This document shows positions 9,901 through 20,245 of a stretch of 64,000 nucleotides of DNA, in pieces (the stretch's first letter is position 1; each line of letters starts with the position of its first letter). The translations under genes were made by a program, and so were the position numbers. The DNA is from Choricystis sp. odSpoLacu1 (taxonomy: Eukaryota > Chlorophyta > Trebouxiophyceae): NCBI GenBank assembly GCA_958009055.1, contig OY253652.1:1054001-1118000 (forward strand), in the 5' to 3' direction. The notes beneath the pieces are model-generated. The model was not told where the DNA came from. It did not search any database and saw only the letters and a program-made list of their open reading frames with translations.

Positions 9901-11769
9901 CCCATCCCGCCCCGCCGCCGCCAGAGGCGCCCACAGGGATGCCACCAACTCCGCCGCGGGGGCGGCGTCAGGGGCGGGGGACGCAGCATCCCACGCACGC
10001 GCGGCGGCCGCGAGCGCGGCGACCGCCTGCGTGTGTGGGCGCGCGCGCAGCAGGGCGGCCGCCCCGCGGGCGGCGGCCGCCCACCGGCCGCCGGGCAGGT
10101 GGCCAGCTGCTGCGGCCGCGGTGACGAGGGGGGAGGAGAGGTCGGGGATGCAGGTGCCTTCGTTGGCGTCGGTGTGCGGTGGTGGCGGTGGAGGCGAAGG
10201 GGGCAGGTCGGCGTCGTGCGGCCACGTGATGACTTCATCGTCGACGCCGCCGCCACCCGCCTGCTTCGCAGCCAGAGCCGCCCTCCAGTCTGCATCCAAC
10301 GCAGCATAGAGGGCGAGGAAGGCGGCGGCCGGGTTGGCGTCGCCATCGGCGTCGCCGTCGCTGAGCGCAGACGCTGGCACGGCCGGCGGCAGCGCGCGCG
10401 AGCGCGTCGCCGCCCGCGCGTCCGCCACGTAGTGCACCTCCAGCTTGACGACACCCTCCAGCGTGCGCCCTGTGGGGCCGGCAGACGCGGTGGAGCCGTC
10501 GGCGCTGCCGGTGGAGCGGGCGCTGTGTGAGGGCGGCACAGCGACCGGTCTTCCCCCTCCGCCAGGGGACCCGTCCAGCAACGCGGGCCCGCCCCCGTTG
10601 ACCACGCTGACGCCGCCCCGGTCGCCGCGGGAGGGAGCATAGATGGGCACCGTCCATGTGGCGGGGCCGGCGGCCGGGCCTGCACGGTCAACAATGACGG
10701 AGAGGGGCAGCGCGCCGACACCAACGACTGGGTCTCCCGCCAACGCTGCCGCCAGCCGCCTCCGCTTGGAGCCATCCCGCACAATGATATCCAGGACAGC
10801 TTCTGGTGTTGCCACGCTGTCGGTGGGAGAGGCGGCGTCCTTCCAGGTGGCGGTCGTGCCGCGCCGCGCGGGGGGCGTGCGGACGAGGGGGCGCGCGTCG
10901 CGGTCGCCGCGCGACTCTCCCGGCCCCGCCTTCAGCCAGGCGTGGACATAGGGCTTGATGCGACGCCCTGAACCACCGAAGCGGGCGGCGGCGGGCGTGG
11001 CGGAGGTGGAGGGGCCGGTGTCTCCGAGCGTGGGGGGTGGAGCACCACAGCACGCGAAAAAACTCCGGCGGCCGCCGCCGCTGCCCCCGCTGGACGACGA
11101 CGCCCTGTAGGACAGCACGCTTACTTTGACTAGCCCCGCGTATGTCCCACCCTGCGCCGCGGCGGCGGCAGCCGCACGCGCAGACGTGTCTTCCTCGGCG
11201 CGAAACGACGCCACCGCGTCAGCACAGCTAAACTCGGACGCTGGGTAGGTCGGGTGGTCGCCCTCCCCTGTGGTTTGCATAGCGTCCGCCAGCGCGTCCA
11301 GGTCTGCAGCAAGCCCAGCGTTGGCTTTCAGAGCGTCGTTGAGCTGGGCGTCCAACACCCCCGCCTCCTCCGCGCCGCACCGCAGCGCAGCCCACTTGGC
11401 CTGCAGCAGGCGGGCCGCCAGGGTGGCGGCCGGCGAGTCACCCCCCCACCTCGCCATGGCGGCACGCACCAGCACGGGGAGGAAGGGGGCCAGGGGTGGG
11501 GGGTCCGGTGGTGTGTCGGCGTCGTCGCGAAACCCGTCCAGGCCCGCTCCTGGCGCGTCGTCTGGCAGCAACGGTGGCTCCAGCTCGGTTGGAAGCACCG
11601 GGTCGGCCGTACCCGCCCACGGACGTGGGCGCAGTGGCGGTGCCGCTGGGCGGCCGCGCTGGCCGCGCCCGAGCGACGCGAGACGCTCAAACTCGCGCCG
11701 CGCGGCGGCTGCAGTCGGCGGCGGCTGCGGGGAGCCGGTGGACGGCATGGAGGTGGAGTGTGGGAGCAT
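6971..11769 (-). CDS. large C2 / Munc13-homology-like / GRAM domain protein (two frame breaks)
   Basis: About 1600 residues read from ATG 11769 (alternative ATG 11748) to TGA at 6971. Frame 1 (11769 to about 9000) carries a C2 domain: KPYVHAWLKAG, WKDA, VLDIIVRDGSKRRRL, EGVVKLEVHYV. A long helical region like a Munc13-homology (MUN) segment follows. The frame changes in a CG-dinucleotide run near 8980-8990 and continues (MIEEQLVADV, LVLDDLETLVDRLP) to about 7750. It changes again at a C run (about 7739-7749) into a GRAM-like domain (GTLYVSERHVAFAREG, PLAVYPLSDVTRLERGR), ending GVELK. One gene is favoured because domain order and codon style continue across both breaks. The family suggests a membrane-tethering or exocytosis role (inference). 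If the first break were real, frame 1 would stop at 8968 and a second ORF would start at ATG 8974, overlapping it. Confidence 0.65.
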
Positions 11770-11886
11770 GAGGGCGGGGTTGGTCCGCGCCCCCACCCGC
11801 CAGCCGCGGGCGGAAAGAGAGGTGAATTGTGGGGTCAATGCGCTTCGGCAACGGTTTTTTTTCGTTTCAACTACACACACTACCCT

Positions 11887-12696
11887 CTACCCTCGCCACG
11901 CCGCCTCCACCGCCCCGCCGTACGCGTCGCTGCCATCGCTGGCCAGGCTGTCAGCCCGCCCCATGGAGGATGGAGAGAGTGATGACGCACGAGCCGTTGG
12001 CAGTCGTCGCGGATGGTCGTCATCGCTGCCACCACCACCACCATGCACCCTGTCCCACGCCGCCACGCTCATGCCGCTGGTCACAAACGCGGCCGCCCAG
12101 GCTGCCAGGGACGCTGCGACACAGCTGTCTCCAACAAACGGTTGTGCCGCGGCCGCGACAGCGGCGCGCCAGGCGGTGGCGTCTCCCTCGCGCGCGGTCG
12201 TGGCGGCTGCTGCAACCGCCAGTGCGGCGATGCCCGCGTCGATGCCGCCACTTAACGCTGCCAGGTCGCGCGCAATCCAGTCGTGGGCCGCCTGCCGCGC
12301 GGCGCGCGCCGCTAGCGTCGCGGCTGGCGCGTCAACACCTGGCGCGTCCCCCGCCGCCAGGGCGGCCGCTCGGCGGCGCACGCCCGCCGGCAACGGTGTC
12401 ACGTCACCCTCCCCTCCCACCGCCAGCGCGTGCCGCACGTGGCGGCCGCCCCCGACTGGGACTAACGCTGCCACCGCGCCCACCGCGCACAGCGGGCAGC
12501 GCGGGGGGCGGGCCGCCGCCGCCCACCGCAGCAGGCATGCGTAGTGGTAGCGGTGGCAGCAGGGCTCCAGCCAGCAGGCGGCGTCATCGGGGGAGGGGGA
12601 GGAGGAGGGGGAGGGGAGGTCGACGAGGCAGATTGCACATGTGTCTGAGGCGGGAGGGGGGGTGGACGACGCGGTCGACGGGCTGGCAGTCGACAT
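11887..12696 (-). CDS. RING-H2 finger protein, putative E3 ubiquitin ligase
   Basis: 269 residues, ATG 12696. An N-terminal RING-H2: Cys20 and Cys23 (CAIC), Cys46, His48, His51, Cys54, Cys67 and Cys70 (CPLC), with the usual Trp in LLRWAAA and a disordered Ser/Pro/Asp loop between the first and second ligand pairs. The rest is Ala-rich helix, then a Gly/Asp linker (GGGGGSDDDHP) and a Ser-rich tail (SSLSPSSMGRADSL) that looks phosphorylatable. No transmembrane segment, so probably a soluble E3 ligase. Same strand as, and 117 bp upstream of, the C2/GRAM gene. Confidence 0.85.
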   Translation of the reverse strand: MSTASPSTASSTPPPASDTCAICLVDLPSPSSSPSPDDAACWLEPCCHRYHYACLLRWAAAARPPRCPLCAVGAVAALVPVGGGRHVRHALAVGGEGDVTPLPAGVRRRAAALAAGDAPGVDAPAATLAARAARQAAHDWIARDLAALSGGIDAGIAALAVAAAATTAREGDATAWRAAVAAAAQPFVGDSCVAASLAAWAAAFVTSGMSVAAWDRVHGGGGGSDDDHPRRLPTARASSLSPSSMGRADSLASDGSDAYGGAVEAAWRG

Positions 12697-12883
12697 GATG
12701 CTAACGGTGTGCCAGGCGCGAGAGAGGTGAACTGGGGCGTGCCATCGGGTGCCAAAAAAGCAGACGGAGGGAGAAAAAAGAAAACGAGGTGTGGCTAGGT
12801 TTTGACGAAATAAAAAAGCGCGAGCCCCGCGATGCAACGCGGAGTGCGGCCCTGTTGGTGTGTGGATTACAAACAACAACAAC

Positions 12884-12912
12884 TTTTTACTTCACCACGG
12901 GTGAAGTAAAAA
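12884..12912. other. perfect 13-bp stem, 3-base loop hairpin
   Basis: TTTTTACTTCACC, loop ACG, then the exact reverse complement at 12900-12912. It lies 80 bp past the stop of the esterase gene (12992, - strand), so it would be in that gene's 3' untranslated region or just beyond. Confidence 0.9.
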
Positions 12913-12991
12913 AACGGAGCTTGATCCAGGGAAAGTGGGAGAGAGGGGGGGGGATACAGGCACTCGACCCGCCCCAACACCCACCCTCCCT

Positions 12992-13888
12992 TCACGCCGA
13001 GCACGCGCCAGCCGGCATGCTGCCCTGCGTCGGCTCCCCCGTCATCCACGTCATGGCGCCCGCCGCGATGGCGGTCGGCACTTCGTGGCCACCAGCAAAG
13101 GTTTCAAAGGTCACAGGGTAACCATTGGCCGCCAGCTGGCACGCCACCTGCGTCATCGCGGCGTAGGGGAACACGTTGTCTTTTTGGCCAGCAGAGATGA
13201 ACACTTGGGGCGTGCCCGACAGTTGGGGCGGGGCGACGCCACCCGGTGAGAAGGCGATCACGTGGGTAAACGTCTTCCCCGACGCCAGCCCCAGCGACAA
13301 CGCGTACGTGGCGCCATCCGAGAAGCCCTGGATGGCGACCCGAGTCGGGTCGATAGCATACAGGTCGGCGACTTGGGCGATCGACGCGTTGATGTAGGCG
13401 ACGTCAGCGCCAAAGCCGGCGCCAAACATGTCCCACGTGACGGGATCACGAGAACTCGGCGCAATGATGATGGCCCCCGCCGCCGTCGCGGCATCCACCA
13501 TGGTCGCCATGCCGTTGAACGCCGTCTTGTTGGCGCCGTGCAGGGACACGATGAGGGGGGCAGGCGTCGCGGGCGTGTAGGTGGACGGAATGAAAACGTA
13601 CCCATCCCGCCCTGATCCCGTGGACAGGCCCAGCTTCAGCACGCCCGTGGCGGGCGGCTCGCCCGCAGCCGCCGTCGCAGACAGAGGCTTGGGCGGAGAG
13701 ATGATTCCCTTGCGATTGTCGGGCAAAGTTGAGCAACATCCCCCGTACCCAAACTTGGCCGTGTTGGGCAGGGCACCCGCCAGCGCTTTGGCCAGGACGC
13801 GCGCCTTTTCGGCGTCATCGATGGAGGAGTCCTGGGCGTGGGCGGCGGTGGCGGCCAGGGCCAGGAGGAGGAGGCAGTGAAGGCGCAT
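12992..13888 (-). CDS. secreted alpha/beta-hydrolase (PHB-depolymerase/feruloyl-esterase type)
   Basis: 298 residues, ATG 13888, intronless. Signal peptide MRLHCLLLLALAATAAHA, with probable cleavage before QDSS. Ser190 in GFSDGA, Asp237 in GQKDNVF and His268 in GGHEVP form the expected triad. Oxyanion strand LIVSLHGANKTAF (about 112-124). The spacing and the GYVFIPSTYTP entry match the poly(3-hydroxybutyrate) depolymerase / LpqC-like esterase group, whose members hydrolyse esters in polymers or plant wall phenolics. Paired cysteines near the N-terminus (CC at 51-52) and Cys250 and Cys296 suggest disulphides and export. The real substrate cannot be deduced. A perfect hairpin follows at 12884. 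Confidence 0.85.
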   Translation of the reverse strand: MRLHCLLLLALAATAAHAQDSSIDDAEKARVLAKALAGALPNTAKFGYGGCCSTLPDNRKGIISPPKPLSATAAAGEPPATGVLKLGLSTGSGRDGYVFIPSTYTPATPAPLIVSLHGANKTAFNGMATMVDAATAAGAIIIAPSSRDPVTWDMFGAGFGADVAYINASIAQVADLYAIDPTRVAIQGFSDGATYALSLGLASGKTFTHVIAFSPGGVAPPQLSGTPQVFISAGQKDNVFPYAAMTQVACQLAANGYPVTFETFAGGHEVPTAIAAGAMTWMTGEPTQGSMPAGACSA

Positions 13889-14465
13889 AGTTGCTGTGTG
13901 CGGAAAGGGGAAGGTGTGAGTTGGCAACGCCCACTCGCGCCGCCTGGCCGAGTGACGCCATGACCCCACCCTAGTCGACTCTGAATGCAATCAATGCGTT
14001 GCGTGACACGCGTGGAGAGTGAAAGAGCGCAGAAAAACGGGCGCGGCGGGGGGCAATGCGCAAGAAAGAGGGGCACACGTGCGCAGCGCTGCCCTCAAGG
14101 AAGCCGCCGTGCGCGCGCCGCCCACCGCATTTCCCGGTGCAAGCAATCGTGGGGTAGGGAGGAGGAGTACACAAGGCTCACCTGTGTGTGCACGCGCACT
14201 GCAGCGGAGGAGGAAGGGAGCAGGGGGCGTGCGCCCAAATTGGTTGAAGAGTGAACCGACGTTGCTCCCCCTTCCTCGCGCGATGAAAAAAAGCACGTCA
14301 CCACCCCCTTCTCCCACTTCGAAACCCCACACACGAATGACTTGAGAGTGACACACAATGGTCACGAAACGAAGGAAAACAACAAACAAAAAACACTATG
14401 ATTCTCGGGAGCAACCAGCGCTCCAACCCCCGCTTTGTTTTTCTCTCTCAGCCACCACCCACTCA
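13889..14465. other. intergenic spacer, no gene seen
   Basis: 577 bp between the esterase start (13888, -) and the TKL kinase stop (14466, -). It should hold the esterase promoter and the kinase 3' end. T-rich patches near 14380-14400 lie close to the kinase stop. No frame, RNA or repeat is supported. Confidence 0.6.
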
Positions 14466-16076
14466 TCACATCACGCCACAGCACGCCCAGCACCCGGCAT
14501 CCTGGATGGCCTTCATCCTCGTCTCGTCCCACGCTTCGAAGCACCCCGCATCTGTCAGCTGGGCCAGCTGGGCGGCCACGTCGGCGGCGGTGGGGCGGTC
14601 GACCGAGTCTTGGGCCCAGCACGAGGCGATCAGTTCGCGCACGGCCTCCGGCCACCTCGACGGAATGGGGACCCGGTACCCGCGCGCCACTTTTTCTGCG
14701 TGAATCTCACAGTCCACGGGCTCGCCGCGGGACAGCATGAGGAGGACAGCGGAAAAGTTTTGCCGTGCAAAGAGTTGGTACAGCACGACGCCCATCGAAA
14801 AAATGTCGGCCTTCTCATTGTAGGGTTTGGACCGCGTCACTTCGGGGGCCATGTACATGTAGGACCCGGTGCGCCCCGTGAGGTCGCCAACCGGGGATTT
14901 GGAGGAGACGATGACGGTGGGCGCGCGGCGGCGGCGGCGGTCGGCGCGCCTGGTGGCGGCGACGTTGGCGGCTGCGTCCCCCGCCAGGGCGGCGCCCAGG
15001 GCGGCCGACCGGCCGGCGACAGCAGCATCCGACATCTCTTCACCGCGCGACACGCGTGCGAACTGGGCGCGCACCGCGGTGTCGCGGCGCGCGTCGGGGC
15101 CGATGGAAAGCTTGCACTCCAGCTCGGTGGTGGCGTCAGCGCCGGCACCACCACCACCTTCGACGCCTCCCTTGGACCCTTCGCAGCCGTCCGCGATGAC
15201 GATGCCCGAGCCGCGGCGGCCGGGGATGGTGCCGCGCAGGACGGGGGCGATGCCGGGGGCGCCGCCGGGGGCAACCGCCGCGTTAACCTCCGACCGTTTG
15301 GCCAGCGCTGGGTTAAGGATGGAGGAGGACAGACCAAAGTCGCACAGCGCGGCATCGCGGCGGATGCCGGTGGGGGAGGCGGCGTCGGGCGACTCGCGGA
15401 GCGGGATGTTGGCGAGTTTGAGGTCGCGATGAATGACCACCGGGTTGGATCCATGCAGGTACGCCAACGCTTCCGCCACCTGTTGAGCCCAGGTGGCGGC
15501 CTGGACAACGGTGAACAGGGTTTTATGAGGGCGCACCGATTGGCGGGAGACGGCGCGGTTGAGGGTGCCGCCCCCCACGTACTCTTCCACCAAAAATGCG
15601 TTGCCCTTGCAGTCTGTGCCGATCCCGATGTACTGCGTGATGTAGGGGTGGCGCATGGTGCGCAGGAGGCGGGCTTCCACCGCCAGGTCGACGAGGGAGA
15701 TGGCGTCGTGGGCGGCGGAGAGGCGCTTGACCGCGACGCGGCGTGGCGACGTGCCGCTCGGGGTGGAGCCGCAGAGGCCCTTGTTGCTGCTGCCGCCGAT
15801 GCTGCCACCGCTACCGCCACCACCAGGCACTGGCAGCAAGTCGCAGATGTCCACCTTGCAGAAGGCGCCCGACCCGACCTGGCGGATGAACTTGAGGCGG
15901 TCGCACGGGATGAGGTCGGCCGGCGCGCCACCCACGATCGCGGAGAACGAGGGCGCGGTCTCGGGGTGCAGTCGCACGCTTTCGCGCAGCAAGTGTTTGA
16001 AGGTGGCGGCGGGGGCGTCGTCGTCGCGGGGGAGGGAGGGGGTGCGCGTGGCGTCGGGAGGGGCGTCAGTCGGCAT
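14466..16076 (-). CDS. TKL-like protein kinase with 162-residue activation-segment insert and CaaX-like C-terminus
   Basis: 536 residues from ATG 16076. Gly-rich loop GSGAFCKV (68-75), Lys117 (VAVKR), Glu134 (VEARLL), HRDLKLAN (216-223), DFG (246-248), MAPE (409-412), then DIFSMGVVLYQLF and RPTAADV. All catalytic residues are present. The most similar group is tyrosine-kinase-like/Raf-like. DFG to APE spans 162 residues against 20-35 normally; the insert is Ala/Gly/Arg-rich with several Ser/Thr and a stretch RRADRRRRRAP. The protein ends CWACCGVM, so the last four residues (Cys-Gly-Val-Met) fit a farnesylation box with neighbouring cysteines for palmitoylation. That would place the kinase on a membrane (inference). 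Confidence 0.88.
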   Translation of the reverse strand: MPTDAPPDATRTPSLPRDDDAPAATFKHLLRESVRLHPETAPSFSAIVGGAPADLIPCDRLKFIRQVGSGAFCKVDICDLLPVPGGGGSGGSIGGSSNKGLCGSTPSGTSPRRVAVKRLSAAHDAISLVDLAVEARLLRTMRHPYITQYIGIGTDCKGNAFLVEEYVGGGTLNRAVSRQSVRPHKTLFTVVQAATWAQQVAEALAYLHGSNPVVIHRDLKLANIPLRESPDAASPTGIRRDAALCDFGLSSSILNPALAKRSEVNAAVAPGGAPGIAPVLRGTIPGRRGSGIVIADGCEGSKGGVEGGGGAGADATTELECKLSIGPDARRDTAVRAQFARVSRGEEMSDAAVAGRSAALGAALAGDAAANVAATRRADRRRRRAPTVIVSSKSPVGDLTGRTGSYMYMAPEVTRSKPYNEKADIFSMGVVLYQLFARQNFSAVLLMLSRGEPVDCEIHAEKVARGYRVPIPSRWPEAVRELIASCWAQDSVDRPTAADVAAQLAQLTDAGCFEAWDETRMKAIQDAGCWACCGVM

Positions 16077-16417
16077 GCTGAGAGGAATTGTGTTCCAACC
16101 CAAAGAAAAAAATAGACGGGCGCTGAGTCCGTCACTCAGCGCGCGCGGCGTTCTGTGCCACGCGCGTGTGTGCGTGCTTGTGGGGGGCCAGTGAGGGCGG
16201 GCGGGGGCGCCGCGCGAGGGGCGCGTGGAGTGTGCTTCGCAGAGTTTTTCTTGTTGTTTTTTTGGTGTCCCTCCTCGGTTTTCGAGCAAGCCACCGCAAA
16301 ACTAGCAAGAGAAAACGGTTCGGCGACGACTCTCCTCTGACCTTCTTCTCCCCCCCATTCCTGTGGCACGCAGTCTGCTCCCTTTTTGTGACACACACGC
16401 CCCTCCAAACACAAACA
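16077..16417. promoter_or_regulatory. bidirectional intergenic region
   Basis: 341 bp between the divergent starts of the TKL kinase (16076, -) and lumazine synthase (16418, +). It contains a T-rich tract at 16249-16262 and pyrimidine-rich sequence before the + start. It must hold both promoters. No coding sequence is seen. Confidence 0.5.
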
Positions 16418-17154
16418 ATGCTCACCCACACGCAGTCCACGACCCGCGCCGCGCCGCCGCCGCGGCGGTTGGCGGCCCGCGCGCCTGCCGCCGCGCCACG
16501 CCACGCCGGTTTGAGGTCGGGTGAGTGGGAATGCACGTGTGTTTGTGGGTGGAATTGGGGGGGGCAGAGACTGTGTGTGATAGACCTTCTGCTGACTCCC
16601 CCTCCTCTCCTCCTCCAGCCACCCTGCCCCGCCGCACCACCCTCATCACCTCCGCCTCCGCCACCCCGGCCCGCACCTTTGTCGGCTCCCTGGACGCCTC
16701 CAACAAAAAGTTCGCCATCGTCGTCGCCCGCTTCAACGACCTGGTGACGCGCCCCCTGCTCGACGGCGCCCTCGACGGCCTCGCCCGCCACGGCGCTTCC
16801 GTCTCCACCGACGTGGACGTCGCCTGGGTCCCGGGCTCGTTTGAGCTGCCGTTGGTTGCACGTGCCGCCGCCGCGTCGGGCAAGTACGCAGCTGTCATCG
16901 CGATCGGCGCGATCGTGCGCGGCGCCACCACCCACTACGACGCCGTCGTCTCGGCCGCCACGTCAGGCTGTTTGTCGGCATCCGCCGACACCGGCGTCCC
17001 CGTCGTCTTCACCGTGCTGACGACGGAGGACATGGAGCAAGCGCTCGACCGCGCGGGGGGGAAGGCGGGCAACAAGGGGTATGAGGGGGCGGTGACGGCG
17101 GTGGAGATGGCCAACCTGATGGCGGACATGCGGGGGGTGGGGGCGGCCAAGTGA
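16418..17154 (+). CDS. ribH: 6,7-dimethyl-8-ribityllumazine synthase
   Basis: Two exons, 16418-16520 and 16619-17154, 212 residues. Catalyses the penultimate step of riboflavin synthesis, condensing 5-amino-6-ribitylaminouracil with dihydroxybutanone phosphate. The core starts near residue 56. Substrate-binding motifs are intact: VARFND (70-75), PGSFELP (106-112), GAIVRGATTHYD (131-142) with His140 as the catalytic base, FTVLTTED (165-172), GNKG (185-188). The first 55 residues are Arg/Ala/Pro/Thr-rich and lack acids, as expected of a chloroplast transit peptide, where plants and algae make riboflavin. The intron falls within this leader. Confidence 0.95.
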
Positions 17155-17318
17155 AGAGGGGTGGAAGGAGAGCGTGAACGCCAGGGAGGAAGGTGTGTGT
17201 GGTGTGTGAAGAGCGCCGCGTTTTTCTCTTGCATCTCGTCACTCTTTGCTGGGATTCTCTCGCGCCCCTCTCCCTCTTCCTCTCCCCCCCCCCCCCCCTC
17301 CCCTCCCACCAACCAACC

Positions 17319-20245
17319 ATGTCGCAGTGGCTGGCTGGCCAAGCCGGCCGCTACGACGCCGGCCCTCCCCCCCCCGCCGCCGACGAGACGCGCACGCCTC
17401 CCCCGTCCGCGCCGTCGCCCGACGCGCACCGCTCGTCGCTGCGGCCCAACGGCAACGAACGCCTGTACGAAGCCTACAACGACCTGCACGCCCTGGCCCA
17501 AGACTTTCAGAAGCCCTTTGACGCGCCCGCCATCCTGGTGGTGGGGCACCAGACGGACGGCAAGAGCGGTGAGTGGAAAGGGGAGCGGAGCGAAGAGAGC
17601 AATGCGCGCGTTTGCGGGTTTTTGGGGGGAGGCGCGCCCACTCTCCTGCTGGCGGTCGCACTCGCTGACTGCGGCCAGCGAAGCGTAGCACAGCGCTCCC
17701 TCGGCACGCACGGTCGGCGGGGGCGCCGAGGCGGGAGGGGGAGAGAGAGGCCGCGGGACACATGCCCGAACTCGACGTCACATTCGCGCGCGCGCGCGCG
17801 CGCCTGCGGACCGTCCGTCGCGCGCCCCGCCCTCCACCGCCTGGCTCCACCCCCAACACGCACCTCGTCGCGTGGCGGCAGTGTGTGAACGTGCGTGGGT
17901 GCGGTCGACCAGGCACGAGAGGCCGCGCCCCGGGCGCTGCGCGGGCGAGGGGCGAGGGCCGCGCGCGCGCACTCGAAAGAAAAAAAAACCCTGTCGCCGA
18001 ATGGCAAAGCCCCCACCCACCCACCCACCCCTCCCCCACTCCCCCTCCACCTGCACCAGCCCTGGTCGAAGCCCTCATGGGCTTCCAATTCAACCACGTG
18101 GGCGGCGGCACCAAGACGCGCCGCCCCATCACGCTGCACATGAAGTACAACTCGTCCTGCGTGCAGCCCGTGTGCTACCTGGCCTCCGACGGCGAGGGTG
18201 GCGGCGACGTGGAGATGACGCTGGAGGAGCTGCAAGAGTACATTGAAGCCGAGAACGCGAGGCTGGAGCGGGAGGCCCAGTTTTGGGCGAAAGAAGTCGT
18301 CGTGCGCATCGAATACAAATACTGCCCCAACCTCACCATCATCGACACCCCCGGCCTCATCGCCGCCGCCCCGGGGCGCCGCAACCACGCGCTGCAGGCG
18401 TCGTCTCGCGCGGTTGAGGCCATGGTGCGCGCCAAGATGGAGCAGCGGGAGTACATCATCCTGTGTCTCGAAGACTCGTCCGACTGGTCCAACGCGACGA
18501 CGCGCCGCTTTGTCATGGGGGTCGACCCCACCCTCGCCCGCACCGTCGTCGTGTCCACCAAGCTGGACACCCGCCTGCCCCAGTTTGCGAGGGGGCAGGA
18601 TGTGGAGCTGTTTTTGAGGCCGCCGGGGCGTGTCCTCGAAGCCGGCATGCTGGGCGGTTGCCCCTTCTTCACGTCCGTCCCCTCCGGCCGCGTCGGCAAC
18701 GCCAAGGACGCCGTCTTCCGGTCCAATGAACATTTCCGGGCCGCCGTGGCGGAGCGGGAGGCGGCCGACGTGGCCGAACTGGAGAGGCGCCTGGACAGGC
18801 GCCTCGACCGCGGCGAGCGCGCGCGCATCGGGGTCACCCAGCTGCGCCGCTTTCTGGAGCAGTTGCTGCAGCGTCGCTACCTGGAGAATGTGCCGTCCAT
18901 TGTGCCCCTGTTGGAGAAGGAGTACCGGCTGGCAGCTGCCCGCCTGGAAAACACGCAGGACGAACTCAACGACCTGCACCCCGACCGCCTCAAGGACAAG
19001 GGGCGCTCCTTCCGCGAGTCCTTCCTGGCCAAGCTGGCCCTCCTGCTGCGCGGCACGGTGGCCGCCCCCCCCGACCGGTTTGGGGAGACGCTCTCAGATG
19101 AGCACGTGCGCGGCGGCGCGTTCATCACGCCCGACGGCGCCGCGCTGGCCATCCCGTCCGACCTGCCCAACGCCCACATGCGCCTGTATGGTGGCGCCCA
19201 GTACCACCGCGCCATGGCCGAGTTCCGGCGGGCGGTGGGGGGGTTGCCGTGCCCCGACATCTCGCGCGAAGAGATCGTCAACGCGTGTGGCGTGGACGAC
19301 TTTCACGACGGCGTCAACTACACGCGCACCGCCTGCATCATCGCCGTCTCCAAGGCGGCCGACGTGCTGGAACCCTTCATCCACCAGCTGGGGTTCCGGT
19401 TTGCCCACATCCTGAGGCGCATGCTGCCGATCGCGATGCACCTGCTGGCCAAGGACGGCGCCTACCCCGACGGGCACGACCTCTTCCTGCAGCGCGTGGG
19501 GGCGGCGTACCACGCGTTCATTGAGGCGGCCGAGAAAACCACTCGCGCCCGCTGCCTCGAAGACCTGGCGTCCGCCACGCGCTACGTGACGTGGAGCCTG
19601 CACACGAAAGGGCGCGACGGTCTGCGCGCGGTGTTGTCGCGCCCGGCCGCGGCGGCGACGCCCGCCACCTCCAACCCGTCCTCCGCCCTGGCCACCCGCG
19701 CCGACGGCGGCACCGTGGCCGACCTGCTGGAGACGACCCTGTGGTCGCGCCAGCTGGGCGCGGTGTCTGAGGACCTGGTCGCTGCGCTCGTGTGCCAAAT
19801 CTTCGAAGGCATCCGCGACCACGTCGTCCAGTCCGTCGAACTCAAGTTCAACTGCTTTTTCCTCATGCCCGTCGTGGACGCCTTCCCCGCCGCCCTGCGG
19901 GACGACGTGGAGTCCGCGTACAGCGACCTGGACTCCGTGTTTGACGTGGGCGCGGTGCGCGCCGCCCTCGAAGCCCGCCTCCGCTCCCTGGAGTGTGAGC
20001 TGGCCCAAGTGGAGCGCCTGCAACGCAAGTTTGCGTCCATTCACTCCACCCTGGCCCAGCAGGCGGCTGGGGCGCGGGCGGCGGGGGGGGACTCCCCCGT
20101 GCGCGCGGCGGCCGACGAAAACGCGGCCGCCGCGGCTGCCTCGCGTGTCGCGGACAAGCTGCGCGGCGTGGCCGTGTCGGCCAGCGTGGACGCCAGTGGC
20201 CGGGCCAGCGTGGGGGGGCGGGCGGCGCTGGCCAGCTTGCGGTGA
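17319..20245 (+). CDS. ARC5: dynamin-related GTPase of plastid division (ARC5/DRP5B)
   Basis: Two exons, 17319-17568 and 18060-20245, 811 residues. The 491-bp intron splits the P-loop exactly after GHQTDGKS (76-83). G2 region GGGTKTRRPITLHMKY, G3 DTPG (179-182), G4 TKLD (250-253). The block ALVEALMGFQFNHVGGGTKT and LCLEDSSDWSNATTRR are near-identical to land-plant ARC5/DRP5B, which forms the outer contractile ring at chloroplast (and peroxisome) division sites. Middle and effector regions follow (LNDLHPDRLKDKGRSFRES, NCFFLMPVVDAFPAALRD), then a coiled segment and a Ser/Ala-rich tail. This gene is strong evidence for a plastid-bearing host. A PH domain is not obvious by eye. Confidence 0.95.
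17569..18059 (+). other. long intron of the ARC5 gene
   Basis: 491 bp, the longest intron found here. GTGAGT donor, CACCAG acceptor. It is GC-rich with an alternating CG tract near 17786-17806 and a CCCA-repeat tract before the acceptor. A frame without stops runs from within the intron into exon 2, but it does not encode the P-loop and is not a gene. Confidence 0.8.

Noticed and set aside
13991..14389. 132-codon minus-strand frame between the esterase and TKL kinase genes
   Set aside because: Composition differs from the genes around it, no homologue is recognised and it overlaps other equally long frames.
17762..18059. Open frame extending ARC5 exon 2 upstream through the intron
   Set aside because: Starting there would omit the P-loop, which is encoded by exon 1 and joins perfectly at the splice sites.
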